Part shown: positions 32,368 to 40,451 of the stretch, in pieces | How the letters are laid out: each line of letters begins with the position of its first letter | How positions within the stretch are numbered: position 1 is the stretch's first letter | Source: Candidatus Limnocylindrales bacterium | GTDB lineage: Bacteria; Desulfobacterota; Binatia; UBA1149; CAITLU01 | DNA: 64,000 nt | Assembly: GCA_035626395.1 (NCBI GenBank) | Contig: DASPNR010000042.1 | Span: 813,206 to 877,205, forward strand | Direction: 5' to 3' | Position numbers and translations under genes: made by a program | Notes under the pieces: model-generated | Told to the model about the DNA's origin: nothing | Database searches by the model: none | Seen by the model: only the letters and a program-made list of their open reading frames with translations

Positions 32368-34024
32368 GCTCCCTGGTGGCGCGCGAGCTCTCCAGCTCCA
32401 CGTCGGCATGGACCCAAGCTCTCTCGAACCGCGCCTGCACCTGGCGCGCCTCCTCGTTCTTGCCCTGCGCCTCCAGGCTTTGGCGAAGACCGAAAAGCGC
32501 CCAACCGTTGTCGGGATTGCGCAGGGCGTCCAGATCGGCCCGATAGACCGCTTCGGCTTCGGATGCGCGCCCGGCTTCCAGCAGCACCGCGCCGAGGTGG
32601 TGCCGCACCGGGCTCGGCCAGTCCGATGGCTCGGTGTAGAGCAGGCTGTCCTCGAGCTCGACGCCGTGCTGGAGGCGCGCGATGGCCTGATCGAGCCTGC
32701 CGTCCTTGCGCGCGATCTCGGCCGCCAGCAGGTCGGTTGCGATTCCGAGCACCGTCGAGACGGGATTCGTGCTCAGCATCTTCATTTCGGCCAGCTCGGG
32801 CCTGGCCAGAATCGCCTCGAGCGCGGCCAGCTCCTCGCGCGCCTTGCCGAGCTCGTCGCGGCCCGCATAGGCGTGGCCGCGCGCCCAGTGCCACAGCGCA
32901 GAGGGATACACGAGGTCCTCGGCGGGCTTTTCCAGCGCCAGGATGTCGTCCCACCTGGCGAACCGGACCAGCGCATACATCGGCGTGACGGTGAAGTGCT
33001 GCAGCGCGGTTCCCAGCCCCGGCGCGCGCACGTGCTCGTGCATCGTCTTCTCGTCGGTCTGGACCGCCGCTGCCAGCGCGACCTTGCTTGCACCTTCCAT
33101 GGCGGCGGCGGCCCACAGAAAATGGTGATTGTGCGGGACGTACGCCAGCGGGTACATGCCCTGGCGCCGGCACTGCGTCATGTAGGAGTCATCGGCGGCC
33201 GCGGCTTTCTGATTGACGAGGACGGCGTCGTGGTAGCGACCGATGCGCATGTACGTGTGCGCCGGCATGTGCACGAGATGGCCTGCGCCAGGCGTGAGGG
33301 TCCCGAGCTTGTCGGCGTACTTGGCCGCACGTCCCGGATCGCGCGAGGCCTCGGTGGTGTGGATGTAGAAGTGGATGGCGCCGGGATGGTCGGGGTTCTT
33401 CGCGAGCACGCTTTCGATCGTGCGAAGCAGCTCGGCCGTGTACTTCGTTTCCTTTCCTTCCTTGTCCCAGTACGCCCACGGCGTCAGATCCATGAGCGCC
33501 TCTGCGAACAGCGCCTGCACCTCGACGTCGTCGGGGTAGCGCCTTGCCACCTGGCGCATCGCATCGGCGTAGGCGAGATCGAGCGGCGCCCGGTCTGCCG
33601 GAGCCTCCCTGGCGTAGCGCTTGGATAAGGCCTCGATCAGCGCGCGCTCCTTCTCGCTGGCGTGGCTCGCCAGCGACAGGGCCTTCTGCGCACGCTCGTA
33701 CGCTTCGGGCGCGACCTTCGGGTCCATCGGCGCGTTGATGTTGGGACCGAGCACGAGCGAGGTTCCCCACACGCAGATCGCGCACTCGGGATCGAGCCGC
33801 GCCGCCTCCTGGAAGGAGCGTTCGGCCTCGGCGTGATTGAAGGCGTAGGTCAGGATCAGTCCCTGATCGAAATAGCGCTGGACCTTGGGGTTCTTGCTGC
33901 TGATGGGCCAGTGGTTCTTCCCGAGGTCGTCGAACAGCGGCGCCCTGGGCGCCGTCTCGGCGCCGGCCGCGGGCGCACCGATCATCAGGAACGCGGTCAG
34001 CAGAGCGGTGGCGAATGGCTTCAT
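32300..34024 (-). CDS. Secreted tetratricopeptide-repeat protein
   Basis: 574 residues. AAAGGAG precedes the ATG at 34024, and a signal peptide follows (MKPFATALLTAFLMIGAPAAGA). The N-terminal motif VQRYFDQGLILTYAFNHAEAERSFQEAARLDPECA is a TPR typical of a family of large periplasmic TPR proteins. HPGAIHFYIHTTEAS, HLVHMPAHTYMRIGRY and YVPHNHHFLWAAA give a conserved set of His in the middle, and further TPR-like helices run to the C-terminus. A role in protein binding or metal binding is possible; no enzyme domain is seen. The gene lies 98 bp downstream of the SDR gene on the same strand. Confidence 0.85.
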   Translation of the reverse strand: MKPFATALLTAFLMIGAPAAGAETAPRAPLFDDLGKNHWPISSKNPKVQRYFDQGLILTYAFNHAEAERSFQEAARLDPECAICVWGTSLVLGPNINAPMDPKVAPEAYERAQKALSLASHASEKERALIEALSKRYAREAPADRAPLDLAYADAMRQVARRYPDDVEVQALFAEALMDLTPWAYWDKEGKETKYTAELLRTIESVLAKNPDHPGAIHFYIHTTEASRDPGRAAKYADKLGTLTPGAGHLVHMPAHTYMRIGRYHDAVLVNQKAAAADDSYMTQCRRQGMYPLAYVPHNHHFLWAAAAMEGASKVALAAAVQTDEKTMHEHVRAPGLGTALQHFTVTPMYALVRFARWDDILALEKPAEDLVYPSALWHWARGHAYAGRDELGKAREELAALEAILARPELAEMKMLSTNPVSTVLGIATDLLAAEIARKDGRLDQAIARLQHGVELEDSLLYTEPSDWPSPVRHHLGAVLLEAGRASEAEAVYRADLDALRNPDNGWALFGLRQSLEAQGKNEEARQVQARFERAWVHADVELESSRATRELKPRSAPVAAASTAGATAAARP

Positions 34025-34122
34025 GCTCGCTCCTTTACGGCGCCCCGTCTGTCTGTCCGTCCCGAAGCGCCCGCCTGACCATGCGACAGGGAGGCGTGCA
34101 CGTCCAGCATTCCTGCTCCAAG

Positions 34123-34902
34123 CTACACGAACCAGTGCCCCGCATTGACATCCAGGCTCTGTCCCGTGATGACGCTGGACATGTCGGAGGCGAAGAACAC
34201 CACCGCCTCGGCGATCTCTTCGGAGGTCGGGATGTGCTTGAGCGCCGTCTCGGCCGCGACGCTGTCGTACATCTGCTGCGGCGTGATGCCGTATTTGGCG
34301 GCTTCCGCCGCGAAGTAGCTCTCCAGCGGGGGGCCCCAGATGTATCCGGGAACCACCGAATTGACGCGAATCCTCGAGGGCCCCAGCTCGAGCGCCAGCG
34401 TCTGCGTCGCCGCAAGAAGTGCGGCCTTGGACGCCGCGTAGCCGCCGAAGCGTTCCATCATGCGGCGCATCGACATGCTGTTGATCATCACGATGGCTCC
34501 GCCGCCCTGCGACCTCATCACCGGGATCACCGCCTGCGACAGGCGAAGGGAGCCGAGGACGTTGACCTCGAAGGGCGGCTTCCAGTCCTCGAGGTTCGCC
34601 GTCTCGATGCGCTCGTAGGTGCCGGGATGGTAGGCATTGTTCACCAGCACGTCGATGCGGTCGTACTCCTTGAGCGTCGCATCGATCAGGCGCTCGCAGG
34701 AGGCCCTGTCGGACACGTCGGTCGGCACGGCCAGCGCACGGCCGCCGCCGTCGCGAATCGTGCGCACCATGCCCTCGAGCTTGTCGTGACTTCGTGCGGC
34801 CAGCGCCAGGCACGCGCCTTCGCGCGCCATCGCGAGCGCGATGGCCTGTCCGAGGCCGGGGCCGATTCCGGAAACGACGACGACTCGGTCTTTCAGCAGC
34901 AT
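34123..34902 (-). CDS. SDR family NAD(P)-dependent oxidoreductase
   Basis: 259 residues. The classical SDR cofactor loop is SGIGPGLG near residue 10, followed by the LVNNAY motif, the catalytic Ser in MINSMSM, and YAASK (Tyr/Lys). SVVPGYIWGP follows the active site and VITGQSLDVNAGHWFV closes the protein. Alcohol or ketone redox on an unknown substrate. Same strand and close to the sulfotransferase and DUF1214 genes, suggesting a shared pathway. Confidence 0.93.
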   Translation of the reverse strand: MLLKDRVVVVSGIGPGLGQAIALAMAREGACLALAARSHDKLEGMVRTIRDGGGRALAVPTDVSDRASCERLIDATLKEYDRIDVLVNNAYHPGTYERIETANLEDWKPPFEVNVLGSLRLSQAVIPVMRSQGGGAIVMINSMSMRRMMERFGGYAASKAALLAATQTLALELGPSRIRVNSVVPGYIWGPPLESYFAAEAAKYGITPQQMYDSVAAETALKHIPTSEEIAEAVVFFASDMSSVITGQSLDVNAGHWFV

Positions 34903-34998
34903 GCAGTTCTACCTTGGATGAGGAGGTCGTCCGCCGCCGCTGCGTGATGCCAGGCGACCGTCGATCTCCGAATGCTCAAATGCAAGACCCGACCCCAC

Positions 34999-36249
34999 TC
35001 ATCGTTCGGCTTCGATGGCGAAGCGGTCGATGTAGGCGGCGAAGCGCTCGCGCATGCCTTGCGCGGTGAGGCCGAAGTCGGCGGCGCTGTAGCGGTGTTC
35101 GCCATGCTTGTGCTGCGGGTTGTCGCGGTGCCATCGCCGCAGTGACTGCGCCGTCTCCTCCGGATACTCGATCCCGAAGTGCGCGTACATGCGGCCGACG
35201 GCGCCGGCTGGATCGGCGACGGTTTCGCGGAAGTGCAGGTCGTAGAAGCGCGCCTCGCCGAGCTCTTGCCGCACCGCCATCGCGTTCTCCATCGTGCTGG
35301 CCCACAGTTCGAGCGTCCAGGCGGCGATCGCATGCTTGTCGGGCTCGTCCTCGTAGATGCCGCGCCAGCCCGCGATCAGGCTGCACAGAGACGGCAGCAC
35401 GCGCGCCGGGTCGCGATGCGTCTGCACCACGCAGGCGTCGGGATAGATCTTCAGCAGCGCACGCAGATGGCGAAGGTGCGCCGGGTACTTGAGCACCCAG
35501 CGCCGCGGAGAATCGTTCGCTCCGATCAGGCGCAGCAGATCGCGATGACGGCGGTAGGGAGGCTCCATGTCGCAGCCGGCGTACCAGCGCGAGTAGCTCG
35601 GCAGCGTGGAATTGCACTCGAAGCTGTCGTCGGTGAAGCACTGCTGGAGAAGGTGGCGGCATTCTTCGGGCCCGTCGGCCGTCATGAGATGAATGGCCTT
35701 CAGGCTCGGGTCGAGCCAGTAGGTCAGCTTCAGGCCCTGCGCCGCCTGCTTGAAGCACGGGTCCCTCTCCCAGTCGCTGCGCGAAGGTCGCGCCTTGGGC
35801 GCCGCGGCCAGCCAGTACTCGAGCACCTGGTTGGCCGGGTCCTGCGCGAGCAGGGAGTGCAGCGCGGTGGTGCCGGTTCGTGGAAGGCCGAGCACGAAGA
35901 TCGGCCGCTCCACGGGCGTCGCCAGCATCTGCGGGCAGCGCCTCCAAGCCTCTTCGGCAACGAGGCGGTTGCGCAGGATGGCGACGAGCTGCTGGCGCAC
36001 CAGCCAGCGTCCGAACGGATTCAGATGCGACTCCTCGTCGTAGGAGCGCAGCAGCACCTGCAGCCCCTGGCCGTAGTCGTCCTTGCCGAAGTCGGTCAGG
36101 CCACCGGCGGCCGCGATGGCCGCCTCGCGCAATGCCTGTTCGGATTGCACGAAGCTGGTGCGCTTGCGCGAGACCTTCTCGATCGTGCGTACGGCGCCGT
36201 TGAAGAGCCGCACCGGAAGGCGCTGATCGCGGGAGGTCGCACCCGACAT
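34999..36249 (-). CDS. Sulfotransferase family protein
   Basis: 416 residues. The PAPS 5'-phosphosulfate loop FVLGLPRTGTTALHSLL and the 3'-phosphate region WVLKYPAHLRHL..VVQTHRDPARVLPS are clear. The PAPS-binding R/S residues lie in HRDPARVLPSLCSL. Belongs to the bacterial sulfotransferase group often found next to DUF1214 and SDR genes. It should transfer sulfate from PAPS to an alcohol or lipid. The ATG at 36249 begins one base after the DUF1214 stop (36251), so translation is coupled. Confidence 0.9.
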   Translation of the reverse strand: MSGATSRDQRLPVRLFNGAVRTIEKVSRKRTSFVQSEQALREAAIAAAGGLTDFGKDDYGQGLQVLLRSYDEESHLNPFGRWLVRQQLVAILRNRLVAEEAWRRCPQMLATPVERPIFVLGLPRTGTTALHSLLAQDPANQVLEYWLAAAPKARPSRSDWERDPCFKQAAQGLKLTYWLDPSLKAIHLMTADGPEECRHLLQQCFTDDSFECNSTLPSYSRWYAGCDMEPPYRRHRDLLRLIGANDSPRRWVLKYPAHLRHLRALLKIYPDACVVQTHRDPARVLPSLCSLIAGWRGIYEDEPDKHAIAAWTLELWASTMENAMAVRQELGEARFYDLHFRETVADPAGAVGRMYAHFGIEYPEETAQSLRRWHRDNPQHKHGEHRYSAADFGLTAQGMRERFAAYIDRFAIEAER

Positions 36250-36250
36250 G

Positions 36251-37342
36251 TCAGTCCGGCTCCACCTGCGACAGCGGCACCACGCGAGTCGCCGGCATCG
36301 GGAAGTGCGCGGCCTTCACCCACCGCAAGCCCATCGTGCCGCGTCGGTGCGAGGCCGTATCGACCCAGTTCGCGACGCCGGGATTGCGCGAAGCCACCAC
36401 GAGTCGGAACGAGCCGTCGCTGCGGTAGCGCGTGGTGTGCTTGTTGTAGTGGATCGGATGGTAGCGGAAGTCGAGCGACTCCATCCAGATGTTGTTGAGC
36501 TGGAAATTCCAGTACTCGCACGGCGGCGGCGTGGCCTCGACGATCAGCGCCTCCTGCGGCTCGAGTTGCCAGTATCCCATGTAGAAATGGATGTTGGGAT
36601 CGCCGTGCGCGCCGCCGGTGACTTTCGGGTCCATCTCGAGGATCTGGTTCGGGCGTGAGCGAAAGCCATCGGCCCAGCGCGCGAACAACGCCGAGGTGCC
36701 GGCGACGTAGCGGGCGGCATCGTCGAGGCCATTCACCAGGCGGGCGGCGGTCAGCGGCTGCGGCGTTCCGTCGGCGCCGAGGCGCTCCAGCCGCAGATCG
36801 GCCGGCACCTCGCTCGTGCGATCGAGGAAGTTCTGGCGCACGATCAGCATCGAGCTGTCCGGCTCCAGCTTGATCCAGTTGCCGGCATGCGGCCTGGCGC
36901 TCAGGATGATTTCGAAGCGACCGTCGGCGTCCGTGACCACACCGCCGCCTTCGAGATAGCCGCTGCAGCCGGAACGGGCGCTCGATCCGTAGTGTCCATA
37001 GTAGGCGCCGATGCCGAGATAGGAGACGGTGCCGCGGGTCCCGGACAGGCGGTACTCGTAGCGGCCGTCGATGGCGGCGTTCTGGTAGTAGCTGTCGGGA
37101 TTGTCGCAGCCGATCTTGGCCGTCTCGTGGCTGAGCCGGTAGAAGGTGGGCGCGGCCGGATCGGCGTGCTCGAGAAATTTCTCGAGCGCCAGCCGCGTCA
37201 GCCGCGACAGATAACGGTAGCCCTCGGCGCGGTCGAGCTCGTCGCCCGCAAGATCGCTTTGCACGACAGCGCCGGCGCTCTTGAGCGCGTCGCAGAAATC
37301 CTCCCAGGTACGGCCGGTCCGAAGCGCGTCTTCCGGTGTCAT
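36251..37342 (-). CDS. DUF1214 domain protein
   Basis: 363 residues from the ATG at 37342 (GAGGACATGG upstream). MTPEDALRTGRTWEDFCDALKSAG starts the domain. Features include RGTVSYLGIGAYYGHYGSS, RPHAGNWIKLEPDSSMLIVRQNF and NFQLNNIWMESLDFRYHP, which are typical of DUF1214 proteins. No catalytic motif is known. Coupled to the sulfotransferase gene. Upstream in-frame codons to 37498 are not homologous and are rejected. Confidence 0.87.
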   Translation of the reverse strand: MTPEDALRTGRTWEDFCDALKSAGAVVQSDLAGDELDRAEGYRYLSRLTRLALEKFLEHADPAAPTFYRLSHETAKIGCDNPDSYYQNAAIDGRYEYRLSGTRGTVSYLGIGAYYGHYGSSARSGCSGYLEGGGVVTDADGRFEIILSARPHAGNWIKLEPDSSMLIVRQNFLDRTSEVPADLRLERLGADGTPQPLTAARLVNGLDDAARYVAGTSALFARWADGFRSRPNQILEMDPKVTGGAHGDPNIHFYMGYWQLEPQEALIVEATPPPCEYWNFQLNNIWMESLDFRYHPIHYNKHTTRYRSDGSFRLVVASRNPGVANWVDTASHRRGTMGLRWVKAAHFPMPATRVVPLSQVEPD

Positions 37343-37501
37343 TCCATGTCCTCTGCCGCACGATTGCTGCCGGTCGCCGCAGCTGCGCCGCACCATAGCC
37401 AAGGGCCGAGGGCTTGGCCATGTGGGCGTGCAGCGGGACGCAGCTGCGGCGCCACGCGACAGTCGGCAGCTTCGTTTACACGCGTGAGTGTGCAGCATGC
37501 C

Positions 37502-37529
37502 GTGACAAGCGGCCGCGCCGGCCTATGCT
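37502..37529 (+). promoter_or_regulatory. Predicted promoter of the BON-domain gene
   Basis: GTGACA (37502-37507), 16-nt spacer, TATGCT (37524-37529). Transcription would start near 37536, just ahead of the GGAGGT ribosome binding site at 37551. Confidence 0.5.
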
Positions 37530-37563
37530 GAGAGCAGCACTGTCGAAACCGGAGGTACCTTCC

Positions 37564-38283
37564 ATGGCCGACGACTCCGATCTCCTGACACGCATCCACT
37601 ACCAGCTCGGCTCCGAGCAGCGCATCGGCTTCGCCAGCGATCCCATCCGGGTCGAAATCGAAGGCAGCACCGTGCGCCTGCAGGGCGAGGTTCCCTCGGT
37701 GGCGGCCAAGAAGCTGGCGGTCCGCCGCACCGAGGCCGTCGCCGACGGCTGCAACGTGATCGACGAGCTGGTCGTGCGGCCGGCCAAGGACATGACCGAC
37801 GACGAGATTCGCGATTCGGTCGCGAACGCGCTGCTGCAGGAGAGCGCGCTCGCCGAGTGCCGCCTGCGGCAGATGGCGCGCGACGAGCTGCAGACGCTGC
37901 GCGACGTTCCCGGCTCCGGCCCCGGCGAGATCATGCTGGAAGTGCGCGACGGCGTGGTGCAGCTCAGCGGCAAGCTCTCGAGCCACGAGCACAAGAGGCT
38001 GACGGGCGTGCTCGCGTGGTGGGTCCCCGGCACGCGGGATGTGCGCAACAGCATCGTCATCGATCCGCCCGAGCGCGACACCGACGCGCAGTTGACGGAC
38101 GCGATCCGGCTGGCTCTCGACAAGGACCCGTTCGTGACGTCCGAGCAGGTCAAGATCTTTTCCGAGCACGGCGTCGTGCGATTGCAGGGCATGGTCGGAT
38201 CGGACACCGAGCGCGAGATGGCCGAGGCCGATACCTGGTTCGTCGAGGGCGTCGACGACGTGGTGAATCAGATCCGCTGCTGA
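37564..38283 (+). CDS. Three-BON-domain protein
   Basis: 239 residues, ATG 37564 with GGAGGT upstream. Three BON-like units: residues about 8-70 (RIHYQLGSEQRIGF..IRVEIEGSTVRLQGEVPS), 78-163 (IRDSVANALLQES..VRDGVVQLSGKLSS), 170-238 (LTDAIRLALDKDPFVTSEQVKIFSEHGVVRLQGMVGS). BON domains bind phospholipid or peptidoglycan-associated surfaces. No signal peptide is present, so the protein may be cytoplasmic, as in Kbp/YgaU-type or regulatory BON proteins. Confidence 0.9.
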   Translation: MADDSDLLTRIHYQLGSEQRIGFASDPIRVEIEGSTVRLQGEVPSVAAKKLAVRRTEAVADGCNVIDELVVRPAKDMTDDEIRDSVANALLQESALAECRLRQMARDELQTLRDVPGSGPGEIMLEVRDGVVQLSGKLSSHEHKRLTGVLAWWVPGTRDVRNSIVIDPPERDTDAQLTDAIRLALDKDPFVTSEQVKIFSEHGVVRLQGMVGSDTEREMAEADTWFVEGVDDVVNQIRC

Positions 38284-38294
38284 GCGCGCGCTGG

Positions 38295-38981
38295 CTAGCG
38301 ACCCGGCCGCACGTAGGCGGTCGCGTACGCCGGAGCCGCCTTCTCCGCCGGCGTGCGTGGATCCGCCTGCGGTACGCCCGGCTGCAGCTGCAGCGGAATG
38401 ACTCCTGCCCATACGTCGAGGGCGTGATCTTCCTCATCGTCGATGGGGTTGCCCGTACGCACCTTCGCCGACGCCTCGGTGATCGGGAAGCGCACGACCA
38501 GCGTACGCAGGCTCTCCTCGCGATTGGGCCACCGCACGTCCTTCCAGCGGCCCGGCACGACGTGCTCCACCATCGCCTCGAGCGCGCGCATGTGCTCGTC
38601 GGGATCCGTCACTTTCTGACCGATGCCGAACATGACGACGCATCGGTAGTTGACCGAGTGGTGGAAGGCCGAGCGCGCCAGCACGAGGCCGTCGAGGAGC
38701 GTGACCGTGATGCAGGCCTCCGCGCCGTCGGCGAGCGCGCGAAACGTGCGGTTGGCGGTGGAGCCGTGCACGTAGAGTGCGTCACCGATGCGGGCATAGG
38801 CGGTGGGAATCATGAACGGCTGGCCGTCGACGGCGAACGCGACGTGGCAGACCAGGCCTTCATCCAAAATCGCATGCACCGTGGCGCGGTCGTAGTCGCC
38901 GCGGCCGGCCAGACGCTTCAGCGTCGTGCGGGCAGTGGGAACGAAGGCGTCGGTGCGGGTCTCGGTCGCTTCGGGTTGCAT
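38295..38981 (-). CDS. Pyridoxamine 5'-phosphate oxidase-fold (FMN split-barrel) protein
   Basis: 228 residues. VPTARTTLKRLAGRGDYDRATVHAILDEGLVCHVAFAVDGQPFMIPTAYARIGDALYVHGSTAN is the standard start of the PNPOx-like/NimA-type family with the FMN phosphate-binding region. FHHSVNYRCVVMFG lies in the barrel core. Likely a flavin reductase or related enzyme; true PdxH substrate residues are not evident. Divergent from the MocR regulator at 39128, a pairing typical of vitamin B6-responsive control. Confidence 0.88.
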   Translation of the reverse strand: MQPEATETRTDAFVPTARTTLKRLAGRGDYDRATVHAILDEGLVCHVAFAVDGQPFMIPTAYARIGDALYVHGSTANRTFRALADGAEACITVTLLDGLVLARSAFHHSVNYRCVVMFGIGQKVTDPDEHMRALEAMVEHVVPGRWKDVRWPNREESLRTLVVRFPITEASAKVRTGNPIDDEEDHALDVWAGVIPLQLQPGVPQADPRTPAEKAAPAYATAYVRPGR

Positions 38982-39081
38982 GGGACTGCTCCCTTCACCG
39001 GCAGCTTTTTCGCTGCCGGCAGTCGTCGGCCGGGTCCGGCCCCGGCAGGCCGCCGCTGATGCGGCTCGGCGCGGGCCGCGC

Positions 39082-39127
39082 TTGCGCGCAGCCGGCCGTA
39101 TTGTTACACTACGAAACCTGATTCGTA
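39082..39127 (+). promoter_or_regulatory. MocR promoter and overlapping palindromic operator
   Basis: TTGCGC (39082-39087), 17-nt spacer, TACACT (39105-39110). The inverted repeat TACGAA-N6-TTCGTA (39110-39127) covers the expected start of transcription and ends immediately before the ATG at 39128. The site fits autorepression by the MocR-type regulator and control of the divergent PNPOx-fold gene. Confidence 0.6.
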
Positions 39128-40444
39128 ATGCTACGTTTGGATATCACGGGATCGGGCGCCGAGGCAATCGCGCGCGCCATCGAGGCGGCGGTGCGCGAGG
39201 AGCGCCTGTCCAGCGGCGACAGCCTTCCGACCGTGCGCGGCTTGGCCGAGCAGCTCGGAGTCAGTCCCACGACCGTGGCGTCGGCGTACCGCCTGCTTCG
39301 GCATCGCGGGCTGATTGCCGGCGCCGGCCGCCGCGGCACCAGGGTCGCGCGGCGCGCGCCACTTCTGCGGCGCTTTCCGGTGCCGGTGGCCACCGGCGCC
39401 ATCAACGTCTCCGACGGCAATCCCGACCCGACGCTGCTTCCCGACATGAAGAAGCTGCTCGCGCGCGTCCATCCGCAGCCGACGCTTTACGGGACCGCAT
39501 GCGTGCTGCCCGCGCTGGCCGAGGCGGCGCGTCAACAGCTTGCCGCCGACGGCATCCGCGCCGACACGCTGACCGTGGTCTCGGGCGCGATGGACGGTAT
39601 CGAGCGCGTGCTGACGACACAGCTGCGCAGCGGCGACAAGGTCGCCGTCGAAGATCCCGGTTTCGCCGGCGTGCTCGATCTCGTCACGGCGCTCGGCCTG
39701 CAGACGGTCGCGGTGGAGATCGATGACGAGGGCATGAAGCCGAAGGCACTGTCGGCCGTGCTGGCCAGAGGCGTTCACGCGGTGATCGTCACGCCGCGCG
39801 CGCAGAACCCGACTGGCGCAGCCGTCAGCGCTCGCCGCGCCGCCGAGCTTCGCAAGATCCTGGCGGCGCATGCATCGGTGCTCCTGATCGAGGACGATCA
39901 CGCAGCCGCAGTCTCCGGGCATGCGCTCCACAGCCTGAGCACCAGGACGACGCGGTGGGCGTACGTGCGGTCGGCCGGCAAGTCGCTCGGGCCCGACCTT
40001 CGCGTGGCCGTACTGGCGGGCCCCGAAGACGTCGTCGCGCCGGTGGAGGCACGCCACATCCTGGGAATCCGATGGGTGAGCCACATCCTGCAGGCGATCG
40101 TTGCCGAGGCATGGACGAGCAGGTCGGTGACGGCAGTGGTCGCGGCGGCAGAGGCCGAATACGCCGCGCGTCGTGCGGCACTGATCGAAGCGCTTGCCAG
40201 GCACGGAGTCGCCGCCACCGGCCGCTCCGGTCTCAACGTCTGGATTCCGGTGCGCGAAGAAGCGGCGCCTCTTCAGGCGCTGCTCGCCGCAGGCTGGAGC
40301 GCTGCGGCCGGCGAGCGTTTCCGCCTGCACAGCGGACCGGGCCTGCGCGTCAGCATCGGGCGTCTCGCCCGCGACCGCATTCCGGCACTGGCCGACGCCG
40401 TGGCCGACGCTCTCGGCTCGGCACCGGCCGTCGCCGAAGTCTGA
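39128..40444 (+). CDS. MocR/GntR-family transcriptional regulator with aminotransferase domain
   Basis: 438 residues. A GntR winged helix at about 1-75 (SGDSLPTVRGLAEQLGVSPTTVASAYRLLRHRGLI) is followed by a fold-type I aminotransferase domain: VVSGAMDGIERVL, VAVEDPGFAGV, VIVTPRAQNPTGAAVS and VRSAGKSLGPDLRVA with the PLP Lys. Such regulators sense PLP or a PLP adduct. The ATG at 39128 has no Shine-Dalgarno and sits against the operator; the predicted leader is only about 10 nt. Probably controls itself and the divergent PNPOx-fold gene. Confidence 0.93.
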   Translation: MLRLDITGSGAEAIARAIEAAVREERLSSGDSLPTVRGLAEQLGVSPTTVASAYRLLRHRGLIAGAGRRGTRVARRAPLLRRFPVPVATGAINVSDGNPDPTLLPDMKKLLARVHPQPTLYGTACVLPALAEAARQQLAADGIRADTLTVVSGAMDGIERVLTTQLRSGDKVAVEDPGFAGVLDLVTALGLQTVAVEIDDEGMKPKALSAVLARGVHAVIVTPRAQNPTGAAVSARRAAELRKILAAHASVLLIEDDHAAAVSGHALHSLSTRTTRWAYVRSAGKSLGPDLRVAVLAGPEDVVAPVEARHILGIRWVSHILQAIVAEAWTSRSVTAVVAAAEAEYAARRAALIEALARHGVAATGRSGLNVWIPVREEAAPLQALLAAGWSAAAGERFRLHSGPGLRVSIGRLARDRIPALADAVADALGSAPAVAEV

Positions 40445-40451
40445 GGCGCCG

